NCBI GenBank assembly: GCA_027186245.1
Contig: CP114489.1
Location: 3,603,501-3,667,500 of the forward strand
Source of the DNA: Coriaria nepalensis
Lineage: Eukaryota; Streptophyta; Magnoliopsida; Cucurbitales; Coriariaceae
Direction of reading: 5' to 3'
DNA length: 64,000 nt
Part shown: piece by piece, positions 11,651 through 23,910 of the stretch
Position numbering within the stretch: the first letter of the stretch is position 1
Layout of the letters: each line of letters starts with the position of its first letter
Position numbers and translations under genes: made by a program
The notes under the pieces: generated by a model
Database searches by the model: none
The model's input: the letters and a program-made list of their open reading frames with translations, nothing else
What the model was told of the DNA's origin: nothing

Positions 11651-14600
11651 CTAAATCAGCTCGAGAAACAAAGCTTCTTGTTTGCTGGTCAAACCGAGCT
11701 CATTCAGGGTCAAACCACTCTCACCATCACTGAAAGCCCGCCTCGGATATGGCCTCACCTGTTCCAATGATATGTGTTATAAGTAGCATGCAAATATATA
11801 TAGGAATTTATAGAGGTGGCACATTATAATACACAAGATGAAGGTTTTAGGGGTGTAACTCACCAATCTATAAGAGCCGGGTTTGACTACTTTCCCGATA
11901 TCAATGAAGTCGAAGAGAAGCTGGAGAATAACCCACAACTTGGTAATAAGCCAAAGAGCAGTGGAGTTGAGATAGCAAAATTCAAATACAGTCAATTCAT
12001 ATGTACATAATTTGAATATACCTGTAGTTTTTCAGACTTGAGGAATCTACGGCCCCGGCGGGTCCCGTCTGGCATGCGCACCAGAAGGGTCACAGAATTT
12101 TCATCATCTGATGCTGGTTCAGCAGGGAGAGAGGCTTCTTTTGTGGCTAACTGTCTTTCCAGTTCCTGCGAATAATAAGCAATGTAAGAACCATAAACTT
12201 CACTATGTTCATTTCCCACACTCTTCTAAACGGGACTATTATACTGTTTGAAGAAAGAACCATCCCTACCTGCTCCTCCTCCAATTTCCTATGATTCTCT
12301 TCCTCCTTTTGCCTTTCTTCCTCACGGCGAGCTTCCGCTTCTTCTAAAGCCTTTAATTCTTTTTCTCTGTCAGCTTGCAGTGATGCAAGATATTCATCAT
12401 CCTGCATATTTTCAGATGAGAAATAAAACAAGTGAAAACTAAAGGCCTATTTTAGTAAACATGACCAGCCTATCAAATCATTCTCCAATCCAAAGCCCAA
12501 AATAAGTCACCTGCTGTTCCCGTATCAAGCGTTGAGCTGTCAAAGATGGAGATGGAGGGCGAGGTGCTGACCTAAGATATGAATCTTCATTTCTCATAAA
12601 CTGATGAGGCGCATATGGAAAATGATATCCAGTTCCTTCTGGGATTCCACCAAACATTGCAGCCTCTAGCATGACCGCTTCATCGTGTTCCTCTGAAGAA
12701 ATGCCTCCCCACTTCAAGTTGGGAAACATCATACCATGAATATTAATTGGTGTATAGAGTATTTGCAGACTAACAAGTAACTTTTCAAGTATGAACTTTC
12801 TATTTTGACCAAAAGTAGAAGTGATTTAATAATAATTTATTACATACCTCAGCTGGAAAGGCATTCTCATTTTGCTCTGCAATGTTGCTTGTATTGTGCT
12901 CGCCGGGGCTTGAAGGTGGGTTGACATCAACAGCTCCAGCTTCTTTGGCAGGACCACTGTAGCCAGAGCGTGTACGTCTGGATCGGTTCCTGACTAGATG
13001 CTGCTCTTCCAGATCTTCAGGCTCATCTTGAATAGTAGATGAGCTTCCTGCCTCTAATCTGAATTAATCCAATTTTCCCCTTATCAGTGTGGATAGTATA
13101 ACAGACATATTGAACGTACTCTCAGAAGTCCAACCGCAAATTGCAGTTCACAATAATATGCTTTCATAAAATGTGAATAATTCTTTAAAATCAAAAGAAG
13201 ATATACCGTCCTTTACTTTCAGAAGTACCCATCTTCACCTCAGTGGACCCAGAAGCTTTTGCCTCTTCTGGGTTCGATGCTTTTTCTTGTTCAGCTGTCT
13301 GGAATCGGTTTATATGAGATACTGCAATAGTAATTGAAAATAAAATGATTAAAACTACAAACCTTCGGAGACAATGAAACTTCTTGTGCAATTTCAGCAT
13401 CCTCCAAGTGAGATTGCCGTCCTTGAGGCTCAGGAGCAATTAAATCCTGCATCAATCAAGAAAAAACACGAAGTTGCTATTTAATATCTACGGCAAGAAG
13501 GAAGTCTGCCATAGCTATAGAGTAATATACATACATCTTGTTCAATAAATTGCTGATTTGGATCCCTAGCCTCCCTTTTAGAAGCCTTGATTGCAGCTCT
13601 AATCATTTCTTCTTCAATGTCATTGCCATTGTCCTCATACTGATCAAATTTGGGAGCACTAGGATTTACATGGGTATTACGAGAACCGTCAGTCACAGTA
13701 TTGCCTGTAACTCCTCCCCAAGAAGCAACCCGTGATGTGGGGCCCACAAATGTATCCTCATCTTCTTCATCGTCAATTATGACAGTCCCATGGATATCTT
13801 GACCATGTGGATCTGCAGTCCCACTGACATCTTCAATCTTAGGAGCATGGCCAGATGGACCAGATGGTTGATTGCCATCTCTAACCTCTATGGGGATCTC
13901 TCTCACCTCTCTAGGATGAGTGACAAATGGTGCAGGACTTGTAAAGGCAGAATTACTATCAAACAAACGCCTATTGAAATTTGGGTCATGCATAGAAAAC
14001 GGATTCATCATCTCTCTGGCAGCAGAAAGGAGTGATAGAGGAGGTCCTCGAGGTTCTGGAATAGGATCATCTATATCCATGAAATCGTTTTGAGTAACAA
14101 CAGCAGTTTCAGGCACACTAGAGACAAATAACATTTTCTAGCATCAATGCCAAAGGGGAAGCATAGAAAAATATAATGAAAAATGATAACAGAGAATATG
14201 TTGGCATACTTTGCAAGTAAGGTCCTGTCACCTTCGTTGTAATGTGCATTCACAGCTGCATTGAGATCACCACCATGTACCTGATTGCAACCAAGAACCA
14301 TTGATTAAATAGAGACAATGAAAATTACAGCACTAGATGCTTAGAGCCTGTTTTTCTCCCCCTTATCCACTTATGTACAAACTCCACAGACAAACACAAC
14401 ATGCTAAGCAAAGCCCAAAAATAGATCTAGTAAGATCTAATATCCATTTTCTTTGGAAAATGTTTTGTGATTCCACTTGATGGGTAAGGCCATGGAATGA
14501 GGATATTGTTTCATAGCAACCGGGGGTATTGAATAAGTCATCCAACTCTTGCCTAATCTTGTCAGAGATCCTAAGCACCCCTCGTCAAAAGGAACAAACA

Positions 14601-15199
14601 ATTAAACTACACCCAATTGATTAAAATTGAGAACAAAAAAAAAAAAAAAAAACAACCACAACAACAAAAGACAAACTGGCCAACTGATAGTCGTAAACAT
14701 TCGTGAATACTCTAGGATGAATACCTTCTTTTTAGGTTCCTCATTTGAATTAGGGTTTCAGTTATTACATCAGACATTATGCTTAAACAAAACATCAATA
14801 GGTTTTTTTTTTTTTGCTTATAATTCTTTAAAATCTCGAGTCAAAGATGCAACATTTAAACTACCTATATCGAACAGATTATTATCAGCAATCTAACAAA
14901 ACCATTACAACAGCTAATAGCCTGATCCAATGCAGCTTGAAAATTGCACAAGTCTAAACATCCGGTAACACAGTTTGCAGCTAATAGTTCACAAATCGAA
15001 TGCATCGGAAACCAATGAAAACCCTAATTCCAGAATTAAAATCACTGTAATCCAACAACAACCAACAACTTAATCAAATCAAATACTTAAAAAAAAAAAA
15101 AAAAAAAGGAAGAACCTTAAGTCTTTGAACAGCGACTTCTTCAGGAGCACCTGTGATGCTCATGAAGGTCTCGATTGCTTCCTGATCGGGCCTAGCCAT
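11651..15199 (-). CDS. Plant UBX domain-containing protein (PUX8/SAY1 type)
   Basis: Eleven exons (15199-15116, 14280-14210, 14117-13535, 13446-13363, 13298-13207, 13058-12848, 12711-12511, 12401-12270, 12165-12022, 11920-11864, 11758-11651) splice in phase to about 588 residues. The N-terminus is a UBA-like domain ([20 protein letters not shown], then [11 protein letters not shown]). The middle is long and acidic and carries ubiquitin-interacting-motif-like stretches ([30 protein letters not shown]). A charged coiled coil follows ([20 protein letters not shown]). The C-terminal 85 residues are a UBX domain ([39 protein letters not shown]). Known role: an adaptor of the Cdc48/p97 AAA ATPase that delivers ubiquitylated clients, probably soluble or nuclear. 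A purine-rich leader precedes the start. Confidence 0.93.
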
Positions 15200-17000
15200 T
15201 GGAATTCTGAAGCTCTAAACTTTCACAGTACCGTAAAATTCCTGAGAAGAACGAAGAACAAAAAAGTAATATGAATTGACGACGGAAGTGGAATTTTGGG
15301 AATAGAGAAATTTATGAGAATGGTAAGAGATTTTACATACTGAATTAGAATACAGAGAGAGAGAGAGAGACAGCAAAAAATGAAGTGAAGGGGGAAGGAG
15401 GAAATAGATTTGAAGTTTGAACCTTCTCCAATCTTCTACGCCTCTTCAGTTTTGTTCTGGGTTGGTTTTTAGAGGAGCCATGGTAACCATTTTACAGATC
15501 GATTTTTATATTTAGAAGAGTTAACAAAATTAAAATGGAAGAATCATAATACATGATATTTTATATTTAAAATATATGATATTTATTATTTATTATTTTT
15601 ATTACAGTTTTAAATATTAAATTTAATACTTAAAAATTAATTTTTTTTTAATTGATATTAATTTTTAATCATTATTATAAAATTTAATTTTAAAAAATAG
15701 AAAAAAATAAAAATTTATTACCAAACATGTAAAACTTTGGAGATTTGCCTTTACTTGCTCTAAAAGTAGACATCTGTAATTTCTGAAAGTCTATGGGTCA
15801 ATAATAACAATTTCCAAAAAAAAAAAGGAAAATTATTATTATTTTCCTCTTTAATAATTTAAAAATGAAAATTGTTCCAATAATATATTTAGAGTATATT
15901 ATATTTTTATCCTTTAAACTCTTTAAAAATTAGATTTATAGTGTCAAAGTTATAATAATTATAAATAAATCCTAATAACTTTTATAAATTTGACATAAAT
16001 CTAAATTTTCTTTTAATTTATTTTTTATTTTAATTTTTTTATAATCTATTTCCCTAAATTATTTATTATTACATTTATCATTTAATCTTATACCTTCTTA
16101 TTTATCCGATTTATAATCTTCATCCAATCTCTAAGTCATTAGATAAAATAATTAAAAATAAAAAAAATTAATTATAATTTATAATAAAACATACTTCAGC
16201 TGATAGTCAATGCACAACATCTATAGATATATTCTGTTTGGCCCAAACCAACCGAATCTGAAAACTAGCCTTTGGCCCAAACCAGAATCCAATTGTTGTG
16301 TCGAGTAGATTGATGTTTTTTTTTTTTTTTAATTAATTAATTTATTTAATAAATAATATATATGATGAAATTATGGGAGAGTTTTTAGTCACTGATGACG
16401 ACATCAATTTGCTTGCTTAACAAAAGGACTATATTTATTTATACACATGAATTACATAATAAGTAAACACCTGCATCTTCTGTTTGGTTAATATAGTTAT
16501 TATAGATAGATCGAGTATTCATATAACTATTCATATCAGTTTCTTTATAAACTGACATGACGTATGCCATTTTTAGATCATATCACAAACGTGCCTTCCA
16601 GTTTCTTCATATGCACCAAAAATTTAGGGTCTCTTGTTCGTTTGTTTGTTTGTTTTTTTAAAATAACATTACGTTGGTCCTTGAAGCATGCAATGTTGCG
16701 TGTTTTGATAGTTTTAAATTTTAATTAGTGGTTTATAAATGTATACATAGATATATGAATCCCCTTCTAAATGGCTGTTTTAAACATGGTTAACATTATT
16801 TTGGACCAAAATTTTTGGTAATGAAGATGTTTACGTGAAGAAAGCTCGTTGCTGGTCGTATTAGTTCGTTAGTTAGATTTTAGACCCTGTCGGTACTACA
16901 AATTACTTCTAGTAAGTACATGAACATGACCCCATTACCATTATACGTGAAGCCTACCTAAGGTCAACTTCTAGCAGCTGCGTACCAACTTGATTGCTTG

Positions 17001-17037
<37 letters not shown>

Positions 17038-17525
17038 ATGTATACTTGTAGATCTTTGATTGGTTGATTATGGCCATAGATGTTATTAACAAGCAACTTA
17101 TAATTTAAGCAATGGTTTTCTAGTTCTATATAACGTAAGATATCCTACCTTAATAACATTTAAAATTTTCTTAATTATAATATGCTTATACAAAATAATA
17201 CAAATATACGTAATATTGCTAATTGTAAATAGGCCCCTGAGTGTGGAGTAAAGGAATATCCCAGACCTATACGCTTAGATAGATGATTTTCAAAATATCG
17301 TAGAACATAATGTAATACATACAATGAGATAGAATACAATAGCAACAAATACACATGAGGTCTAATTCCTATTAACTGAATTATTCTAACTATATATTTA
17401 CGATAAATATGTGATGATTAATTGGACATTTGATTAATTAACTTTTTATTTTTAATTGCAATTACTCGTTTACAATAAATATGTATGTATGTATTCAAAT
17501 AGTTTAATGTCTTATATATATAATT

Positions 17526-17833
17526 GTTAAGTTACCGTTTATTCTAAAAATTTGAACTAGTAGAAAATGAGTCTAACTATATTATCTATTATTAAGATTT
17601 TTAACACCCTCTCTCACGGTCAAGCCCATAATGATACAAGTATTGTTTGTGCAAATAAATGGTAAACAACGTTTAAGAAGTATATCATATATAAAAATAA
17701 CAAATGAATGAGCAATCGTAATTTGAACTTGAGATATCGGCTCAGATTCTATATTAAATTACTGATTGTTCTAAAAATTCAAATTTGTAGAAAATAAGTT
17801 TAATTATATTATCTATCATTGAAATTATTAATC
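17526..17833. repeat. Two diverged direct repeats of about 80 bp
   Basis: The block at 17526-17606 (TTCTAAAAATTTGAACTAGT, then AACTATATTATCTATTATTA) recurs at 17754-17833 with TTCTAAAAATTCAAATTTGT and AATTATATTATCTATCATT. The copies start 228 bases apart and differ at roughly a quarter of positions. The arrangement suggests an old dispersed repeat or terminal repeats of a small element; the class is not identified. Confidence 0.55.
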
Positions 17834-18293
17834 GTAACATACTCCACTAGGCTCTTAAATCGTTAATTTCAGTTCGACTTCGTTTTTAAGTTCTGAACAC
17901 GGTAACAAACAGGAGGAAACGTAAAAGCAAAGTTCCCTAATTCTTGGTTAAATGATAATTGAAGCATATAATGAAAATAGATTTATTAAGTTTGAATGGA
18001 AATTAAATTCCCGACCCCATGCGCACGGCACAGACAGGAAGAACAACTTTCTCCTCAATCCTCTCCTCTTCCAATATTTGACTCGTTGACGGTTGACCAA
18101 CATGATTATCATTATATCATTGTCAGTATTTTCTTAATTACATGCTTAACTACACTAATTAGCATATAAGCTAGCTACACCATTTCCATAAATTCAAAAA
18201 TAAAATGATATTTAATAGAATACATTTTTTTAGTGCTATATATTGATCGATCAGGTTTAGTTTGATCAGCTGGAAGAGAGATGGAATGTCTCT

Positions 18294-18323
18294 GAAACAT
18301 AATCCGTTGGCGGATTATGTTTC
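18294..18323. repeat. Perfect 13-bp inverted repeat with a 4-base loop
   Basis: GAAACATAATCCG is followed by TTGG and then CGGATTATGTTTC, an exact reverse complement. The stem extends by at most one wobble pair. It stands alone in AT-rich intergenic DNA, and its function is unknown. Confidence 0.8.
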
Positions 18324-19169
18324 GTCACATAAATCCCAAAGTCAACGACTTGCTGTCATTAAAAAAAAAAAACCCCATCTGATTAGAATCTGAAAGATCG
18401 ACGATCATGGGCGAAATTAGAGTCATTCAATCCAAGGGATCAGAACAAATCATGAGATCTCTTGATGTGCTGCTTTGCATCCGCTTGTGTGTGCCCACAA
18501 AAAGACTTATGTCCAATCAGAACAGGTGGGACCCGAGAGGGCCCTAATTCTAAATTCTTCCACCAACACAAATTGTACAAAAAAAAAAGTGATTAATTTG
18601 TTTCTATAATTTCGAAGAAAGAGCCCAGGTAAGCTTGTTCCCTGTGAAGGAGACCCTTTTCGGTTAAGTGATGCTAATTCTAGATTATTAGGTGGTTTAA
18701 GCAATCTCTTTTACACGTGTCCAATTTCTGTGCAATCAAACAATGAAGAATTGCGTTAATTTAAGAGACGTTGTTGAATAATTTGTTTGTCCCACACCAG
18801 CTTTCTGCAAGTACTTCGTTTTTGTTGTCATTCGAGCTTAAAGTTTTACGTCTGGTTGGATTTCTTGTCCGCTATATGATTCCTAGGTCAAACATAGATG
18901 TTTGAATTTGGCGTTTCTAGAACTACAGTCTCTTGTAGTAATATCTGGGAATTTTTTAAGAGCTCAAACTTTAGTTTTCAAACTCTTTTACCCTAAACAA
19001 AACTACATGATGATGTGGTCTTTTTAGGTAGTTTCACATGATAATTCATGGAGATTATAGGATGAATGAATCCATGCATGGAGCGTGGCTCAATGGAAAG
19101 GGCTGGGACGGTGCTCTATGTTTCGTAAATGGGTTAACCTTATCATCCATCTAACTAGCTTTAGCTTAA

Positions 19170-19337
19170 TTATTACCATAGAATTTGTATACATATATAT
19201 ATACGGGAACTTAGGAGAGTTGTATACATATATAAATATATTTATATATATATATATTTAATTATTACCATAGAATTTGTATACATATATATATACGGGA
19301 ACTTAGGAGAGTTGTATACATATATAAATATTAAGAT
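19170..19337. repeat. Tandem duplication with 92-bp period
   Basis: The block TATTACCATAGAATTTGTAT through CGGGAACTTAGGAGAGTTGT and ATACATATATAAATA occurs twice, the second copy offset by 92 bases with almost no change. It is a recent local duplication in AT-rich DNA. Confidence 0.85.
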
Positions 19338-19550
19338 ATATATATATATAAATATATTAAATGGAAAGTAATAGAATCCGAATTTAAACAAAATTTTAGA
19401 TATATTAAGATAAATTAATATTTATTAATATCACTTGTTTAATTAATAAAATAAAAAAAATTATCAATTTATTATATTTTATTTAAAATTTAATTTCGTA
19501 CTTATTACTCACGGTTACCAATTTGATACAATAATTATCATACATGCATG

Positions 19551-19585
19551 TCTGATGTCTGATGTCTGATGTCTGATGTCTGATG
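19551..19585. repeat. Heptamer minisatellite, TCTGATG x5
   Basis: Five perfect head-to-tail copies of TCTGATG. A related CTGATGTCTGATGATG lies about 70 bases downstream. Confidence 0.9.
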
Positions 19586-20357
19586 TAAAGCAAATCAACT
19601 GTTCTTGTTGTAATAAAACATCCCCAGTTGAAACCGAGGCAATCCCTGCCAACTGATGTCTGATGATGTAAGCACTAAGATCGATATCTAGCATTTAGTG
19701 ATTTAGATTTTAGAATATATATATATATATATATATATAAAATCTAATATTTGGATTTTGGTAGTTTTGATTATATTATATACTAAAAGATTTGTTTCAT
19801 ACCTAGCTTTCACGTAACAGATCCTTCGAGGAATCTTAGTCTAGGAAAAACTATAGTCTCTCTACTACGGAAATTAAAAAATTGCCAATCCAAATGCTTA
19901 AAAAACCATCATTAAATTTTAAATATTATATATAATTAAAATTAATTAATTTACCGTAAATATTCTCTAACTATTTTATAGAAGAAGTTAATCAAGTGAT
20001 CATATAAATAATATGTGTGGTCTCGGTCTCTTTGGACAGAATAATTCTGATGTTAAACTATTGTATCTGCAACTAATCTGTACAGCTTTTGAGAATCCAA
20101 ATCCAACAAAATAATAATAATAAGATTATTATTATTATTTCTAATTAATTAATTAATTAATTAATATTTTAAAACCAGTTGCCAAGTTCAAGGCCCTATT
20201 TAAGTAAAGAACCCAGCCGGGGGTTTCTCAGATGCATGCCATCACTTATCTCTCTTTCCTCTGTTTCTCTTCACATTCTCTTCCTTTCTGCCCATACAAA
20301 CACATATTTTGACAAGATTTAAAACTCTACATACCTTCAACCAGAAAAAAAGGAAAA

Positions 20358-22512
20358 ATGTGGGCTCATTGTATTTTCATCATCATCATCATTACCATAA
20401 TCACACGTTGGGTTTATCAATGGAGAAATCCAAGATGCATCAATGGAAAACTTCCTCCTGGTTCTATGGGATTTCCTCTTCTCGGTGAAACCCTTCAATT
20501 CTTCACCCCTAACACCTCCTCTGATATTCCCCCTTTCATCAAACAGAGAATGAAAAGGTTCATAAATTTTTATTTGGAAATATATATATATATACAAGTT
20601 GTAATAATTATTTCGTGATCATGTTACATGTATTCAATTTTCAGGCATGGGCCGATTTTCCGAACAAGTTTAGTGGGGCGGCCAGTGATAATTTCCACAG
20701 ACCCGGATTTGAATCACTTTGTGTTTCAACAAGAAGGGCAATTATTTCAGAGCTGGTATCCGGACACTTTTACAGAGATTTTTGGAAGGAAAAATGTGGG
20801 TTCGTTACATGGGTTCATGTACAAGTACTTAAAGAACTTGGTTCTTCATCTTTTTGGTCCTGAAAGCCTTAAGAAGATGATTTCAGAAGTTGAATTTGCA
20901 GCTAATAGAAATCTACAACAGTGGTCTTCTCTTAACAACCCTGTTGAATTGAAAGAAGCAACTGCAAGTGTAATTATCATTATTACTTTTTTTTCTATAA
21001 CAAAATCTCATGAAATGGATTTATTATTATCTGTCTGATAATGGTTTTGGTTTGTGCAGATGATATTTGATCTAACAGCCAAGAAGTTGATAAGTTATGA
21101 TCCAAATAAGTCTTGTGAAAATCTAAGGGAAAGCTTTGTTGCATTCATTCAAGGCTTAATCTCGTTCCCTATCGATATTCCCGGAACAGCTTATCATAAA
21201 TGCTTACAAGTAAGCTTCTCGTAGTGTCGAATACATTGTTATTTTCGAACAGTTTAACGTGTACGTGTTAGTTGCTCATCACATTTTATAAATCGGATTA
21301 AGTATTTGAGACAACTGATAACTTTAGATCTTTTTAAACGGGCAGGGTCGGAAAAGGGCGATGGGGATGTTGAAGAAGATGCTTGAGGAGAGAAGAAGAG
21401 TGGGAATCAGGAAAAAGGAAGGGGGTGATTTCTTTGATTATGTGGTAGAGGAGCTTGAGAAAGAAGGAACCATACTAACTGAAGCAATTGCACTTGACTT
21501 GATGTTTGTGCTACTTTTTGCCAGCTTTGAAACTACTTCACTTGCTCTCACTTTAGCAGTCAAGTTTCTCTCTGACCACCAGCTCGTGTTAGAGCAATTA
21601 ACGGTCAGTCAACAAACAGAAAACGAAACTTTTGACTTTTCAGAATTACATACTAAAATGTCTACTTATGTTTCCAGGTAGAACATGAGGAAATTGTAAG
21701 AGGAAGAGATAGTGCAGCTTCAGGACTGACTTGGAAAGATTATAAATCAATGAAATTCACATTCCAGGTTGGTCTATTACACATAATGTTCACTTTTTGT
21801 CATAAAACATTTTGTTTCTGATCAAAATCTTTCATTAATTTGCAGTTCATCAATGAGACAGCGAGGCTGGCGAACATAGTCCCCGGTATCTTCCGGAAAT
21901 CCCTACGAGAAGTCCGGTTTAAGGGTACGATTACGATCCTACTTATTAGTAGTAGCTATGTATAATCATTAATCAAGATTGATACTACTAAGTAACTGGA
22001 ACTTTATTGAGTGCAGGGTATACAATCCCAGCAAATTGGGCCGTTATGGTTTGTCCTCCAGCCGTACATTTGAACCCACATAAATATGCAGACCCTCTTA
22101 GTTTCAATCCATGGAGATGGGAGGTGAGATGTTTGATGAACTGCTTAAAGTAAAATAAAAATAAGATTGTGATTTGAAGATGGTGACAAATTTGATGTAA
22201 ACGCAGAACGCGGAAATGAAAGGAGCGTCTAAACATTTCATGGCGTTTGGAGGTGGGATGAGATTTTGCGTTGGAACGGATTTTACTAAAGTTCAAATGG
22301 CAGTCTTTCTTCATTGCTTGGTTACAAAATACAGGTAGATAGCCATATTATCCTATACTAATTAGTAATTATACCACTTAATTACTTTACTAAATGATTG
22401 TGCTTTTTTCAGGTTTGAAGCAATAAGAGGAGGTAATATTCTTCGCACTCCTGGTTTACAGTTTCCAGACGGATTTCACGTTCGGATAACGGAAAAAGCA
22501 AACGGAGACTGA
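20358..22512 (+). CDS. Cytochrome P450, CYP87 family
   Basis: Nine exons (20358-20557, 20645-20969, 21060-21209, 21346-21603, 21678-21767, 21846-21924, 22017-22123, 22207-22334, 22413-22512) give about 478 residues. Features in order: an N-terminal membrane anchor (CIFIIIIITIITRWVYQW), the proline hinge LPPGSMGFPLLGET, the I-helix motif FASFETTS near 285, ExxR as ETAR at 345-348, FNPWRW in the PERF region, and the haem loop FGGGMRFCVG with Cys at about 424. The blocks GPIFRTSLVGRP, SWYPDTFTEIFGRKNVGSLHG and PGTAYHKCLQ are typical of CYP87A. It is an ER monooxygenase of the CYP85 clan. Characterised CYP87 enzymes act on sterols or triterpenes (cucurbitane hydroxylation; sterol side-chain cleavage in cardenolide plants). 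The substrate here cannot be read from sequence. No other terpenoid genes lie nearby. Confidence 0.93.
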
Positions 22513-23215
22513 TACAGAAAACGGAACTGTTGGAAAGGAAGAGTGGAAGATGCAATTTGAGCGTAAAGTTTTGGTCAGCGTTTCACGGATGAGCGATGAA
22601 GGTTTTTTAGTATCTTCCAAACCACCACCACCGCCACCCCCCGATTTCAATCAAATTACAATATTAACAACCTCAAAAGCTGTACCTTTCTCTTTTTTTT
22701 GGGGGGGGGAGGTGTTAAAATCCTCTGGGCCTTTTTAGATTGGGCCTGATATTATGATGGTATCGACCAATGTAAAAAGTATCGTGCGCCTGAGATGTCG
22801 TCGTTTCAAAGAAGGAAGATCAGACAGGCATTAAAGCCGACACGTCGACTCATGAATATGTTCTCATTGACGATTATGGCTCATTCGGTTGAAATTCATG
22901 AGTGAAATTATAAAAGGCAGAATAGGTGAAAAGAGAATTTGATTGAACGGGGAATGAAATTATGTATTCTAAGCGTTATGTTTGAAATTAAGTCATTATA
23001 CAGATTAAGAGACATAAGATATTGCACTATCATGTGTGATATTTAACTAAATCAATGACTATACATATTAAAACATAATTCCCAAAAAATCACAAACAGG
23101 ACTAAGAAAAAAAATAATGTAGAGCTTGAAAATCCAATCTACTACAATCATTCAAATAGGTTTACTAAAAAGGGTAAAACATTAATTGTTGTGTTTTAAC
23201 ATCACAAAAGTTAGA
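22513..23215. other. Intergenic: P450 3' flank
   Basis: No gene was recognised. The plus-strand frame at 22550-22738 owes its Pro run to a CCACCACCACCG repeat and is not called. A G run lies at about 22701-22709. The rest is AT-rich down to the Alfin-like relic. Confidence 0.4.
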
Positions 23216-23910
23216 ACTCTTGTTACTGCAATTTGGACACTTTTACTGCATGATATGCTCGGCTTTTGCAGGCTTGATCTTCACACACTTACTATGGAAC
23301 CATCTTCCACAAATATCACAACAAATCCAGAACTCGTTCATCCGAAACGGGCCCCAAAATAAAAGGGCAACACCAAGCAACCATGAATCACTGTGAATTT
23401 GAACCAAAGATAACCCAATCCTTTTCCTGCATCCCATCCCTAGCAAAGTTTATGCCCAATGCTGACTCGGGCAGCTCAGGCGGCACCTCCTCAACAGGCA
23501 GTTTAACTTCCTATGTCTCATTTGGAAATCATAAAGACAGAAATTCTCCTTATCTGTAAGAACAATGGTACTAGCACATTAAGGAATACACAGAAACAGG
23601 TATGTTCAACCCACATAGATATTAAAAACCTTTGCATAACTTGACACAGATTATATAGCAAATCTCAATTCTTTGTTGCCCGTACAAATATAAGAAAAAA
23701 AAAGCTCCCTCTATTATAAAGATACACAAGCTTATGTCTCGGTGAATTTTGAAACGAACAAGCACAGTGAATAAAGTAAAATCAGTGTCCAGTTATTCTT
23801 CCAGCAAGATTACGAAAACGAAATTGAAAAACCTAGACACACTAAGGCCAAGAGAGAGCAGAGACGAATACACCTACCAGGATCGCATTGCTGGTAAAAC
23901 TTGTCAATAT
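23216..23910 (-). pseudogene. Decayed Alfin-like PHD-finger gene
   Basis: On the minus strand 23910-23878 encodes IDKFYQQCDP between a good acceptor (GGCAG) and donor (GGTAGG), matching an Alfin-like exon. After an intron, 23553 onward reads KENFCLYG, then after a one-base loss FPNET, a stop in place of the family Trp, and [32 protein letters not shown]. After a further frameshift comes [20 protein letters not shown]. This jumps directly into the PHD finger ([29 protein letters not shown]), so roughly 80 residues between the Alfin domain and the PHD finger are missing. A TAA stop replaces the Tyr just before KCPNC. An intron is kept, so it decayed from a genomic copy rather than from a processed mRNA. 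Functional relatives are nuclear readers of H3K4me3. Confidence 0.85.

Larger units (their letters stand above)
15200..20357. other. Gene-poor AT-rich tract upstream of the P450 gene
   Basis: About 5.2 kb without a supported gene. It holds microsatellites (TA/TG run near 17002-17038, AT run near 19716-19738, AATT run near 20144-20163), two diverged direct repeats (17526-17606 and 17754-17833), a 13-bp hairpin (18294-18323), a 92-bp tandem duplication (19170 onward) and a heptamer array (19551-19585). The minus-strand frame at 18507-18704 resembles no family. The last 150 bases form the pyrimidine-rich leader of the P450 gene. Confidence 0.5.

Noticed and set aside
22550..22738. Plus-strand frame with a polyproline run
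   Set aside because: The Pro/Gly runs on both strands come from a CCACCACCACCG repeat behind the P450 gene; no start context or domain.
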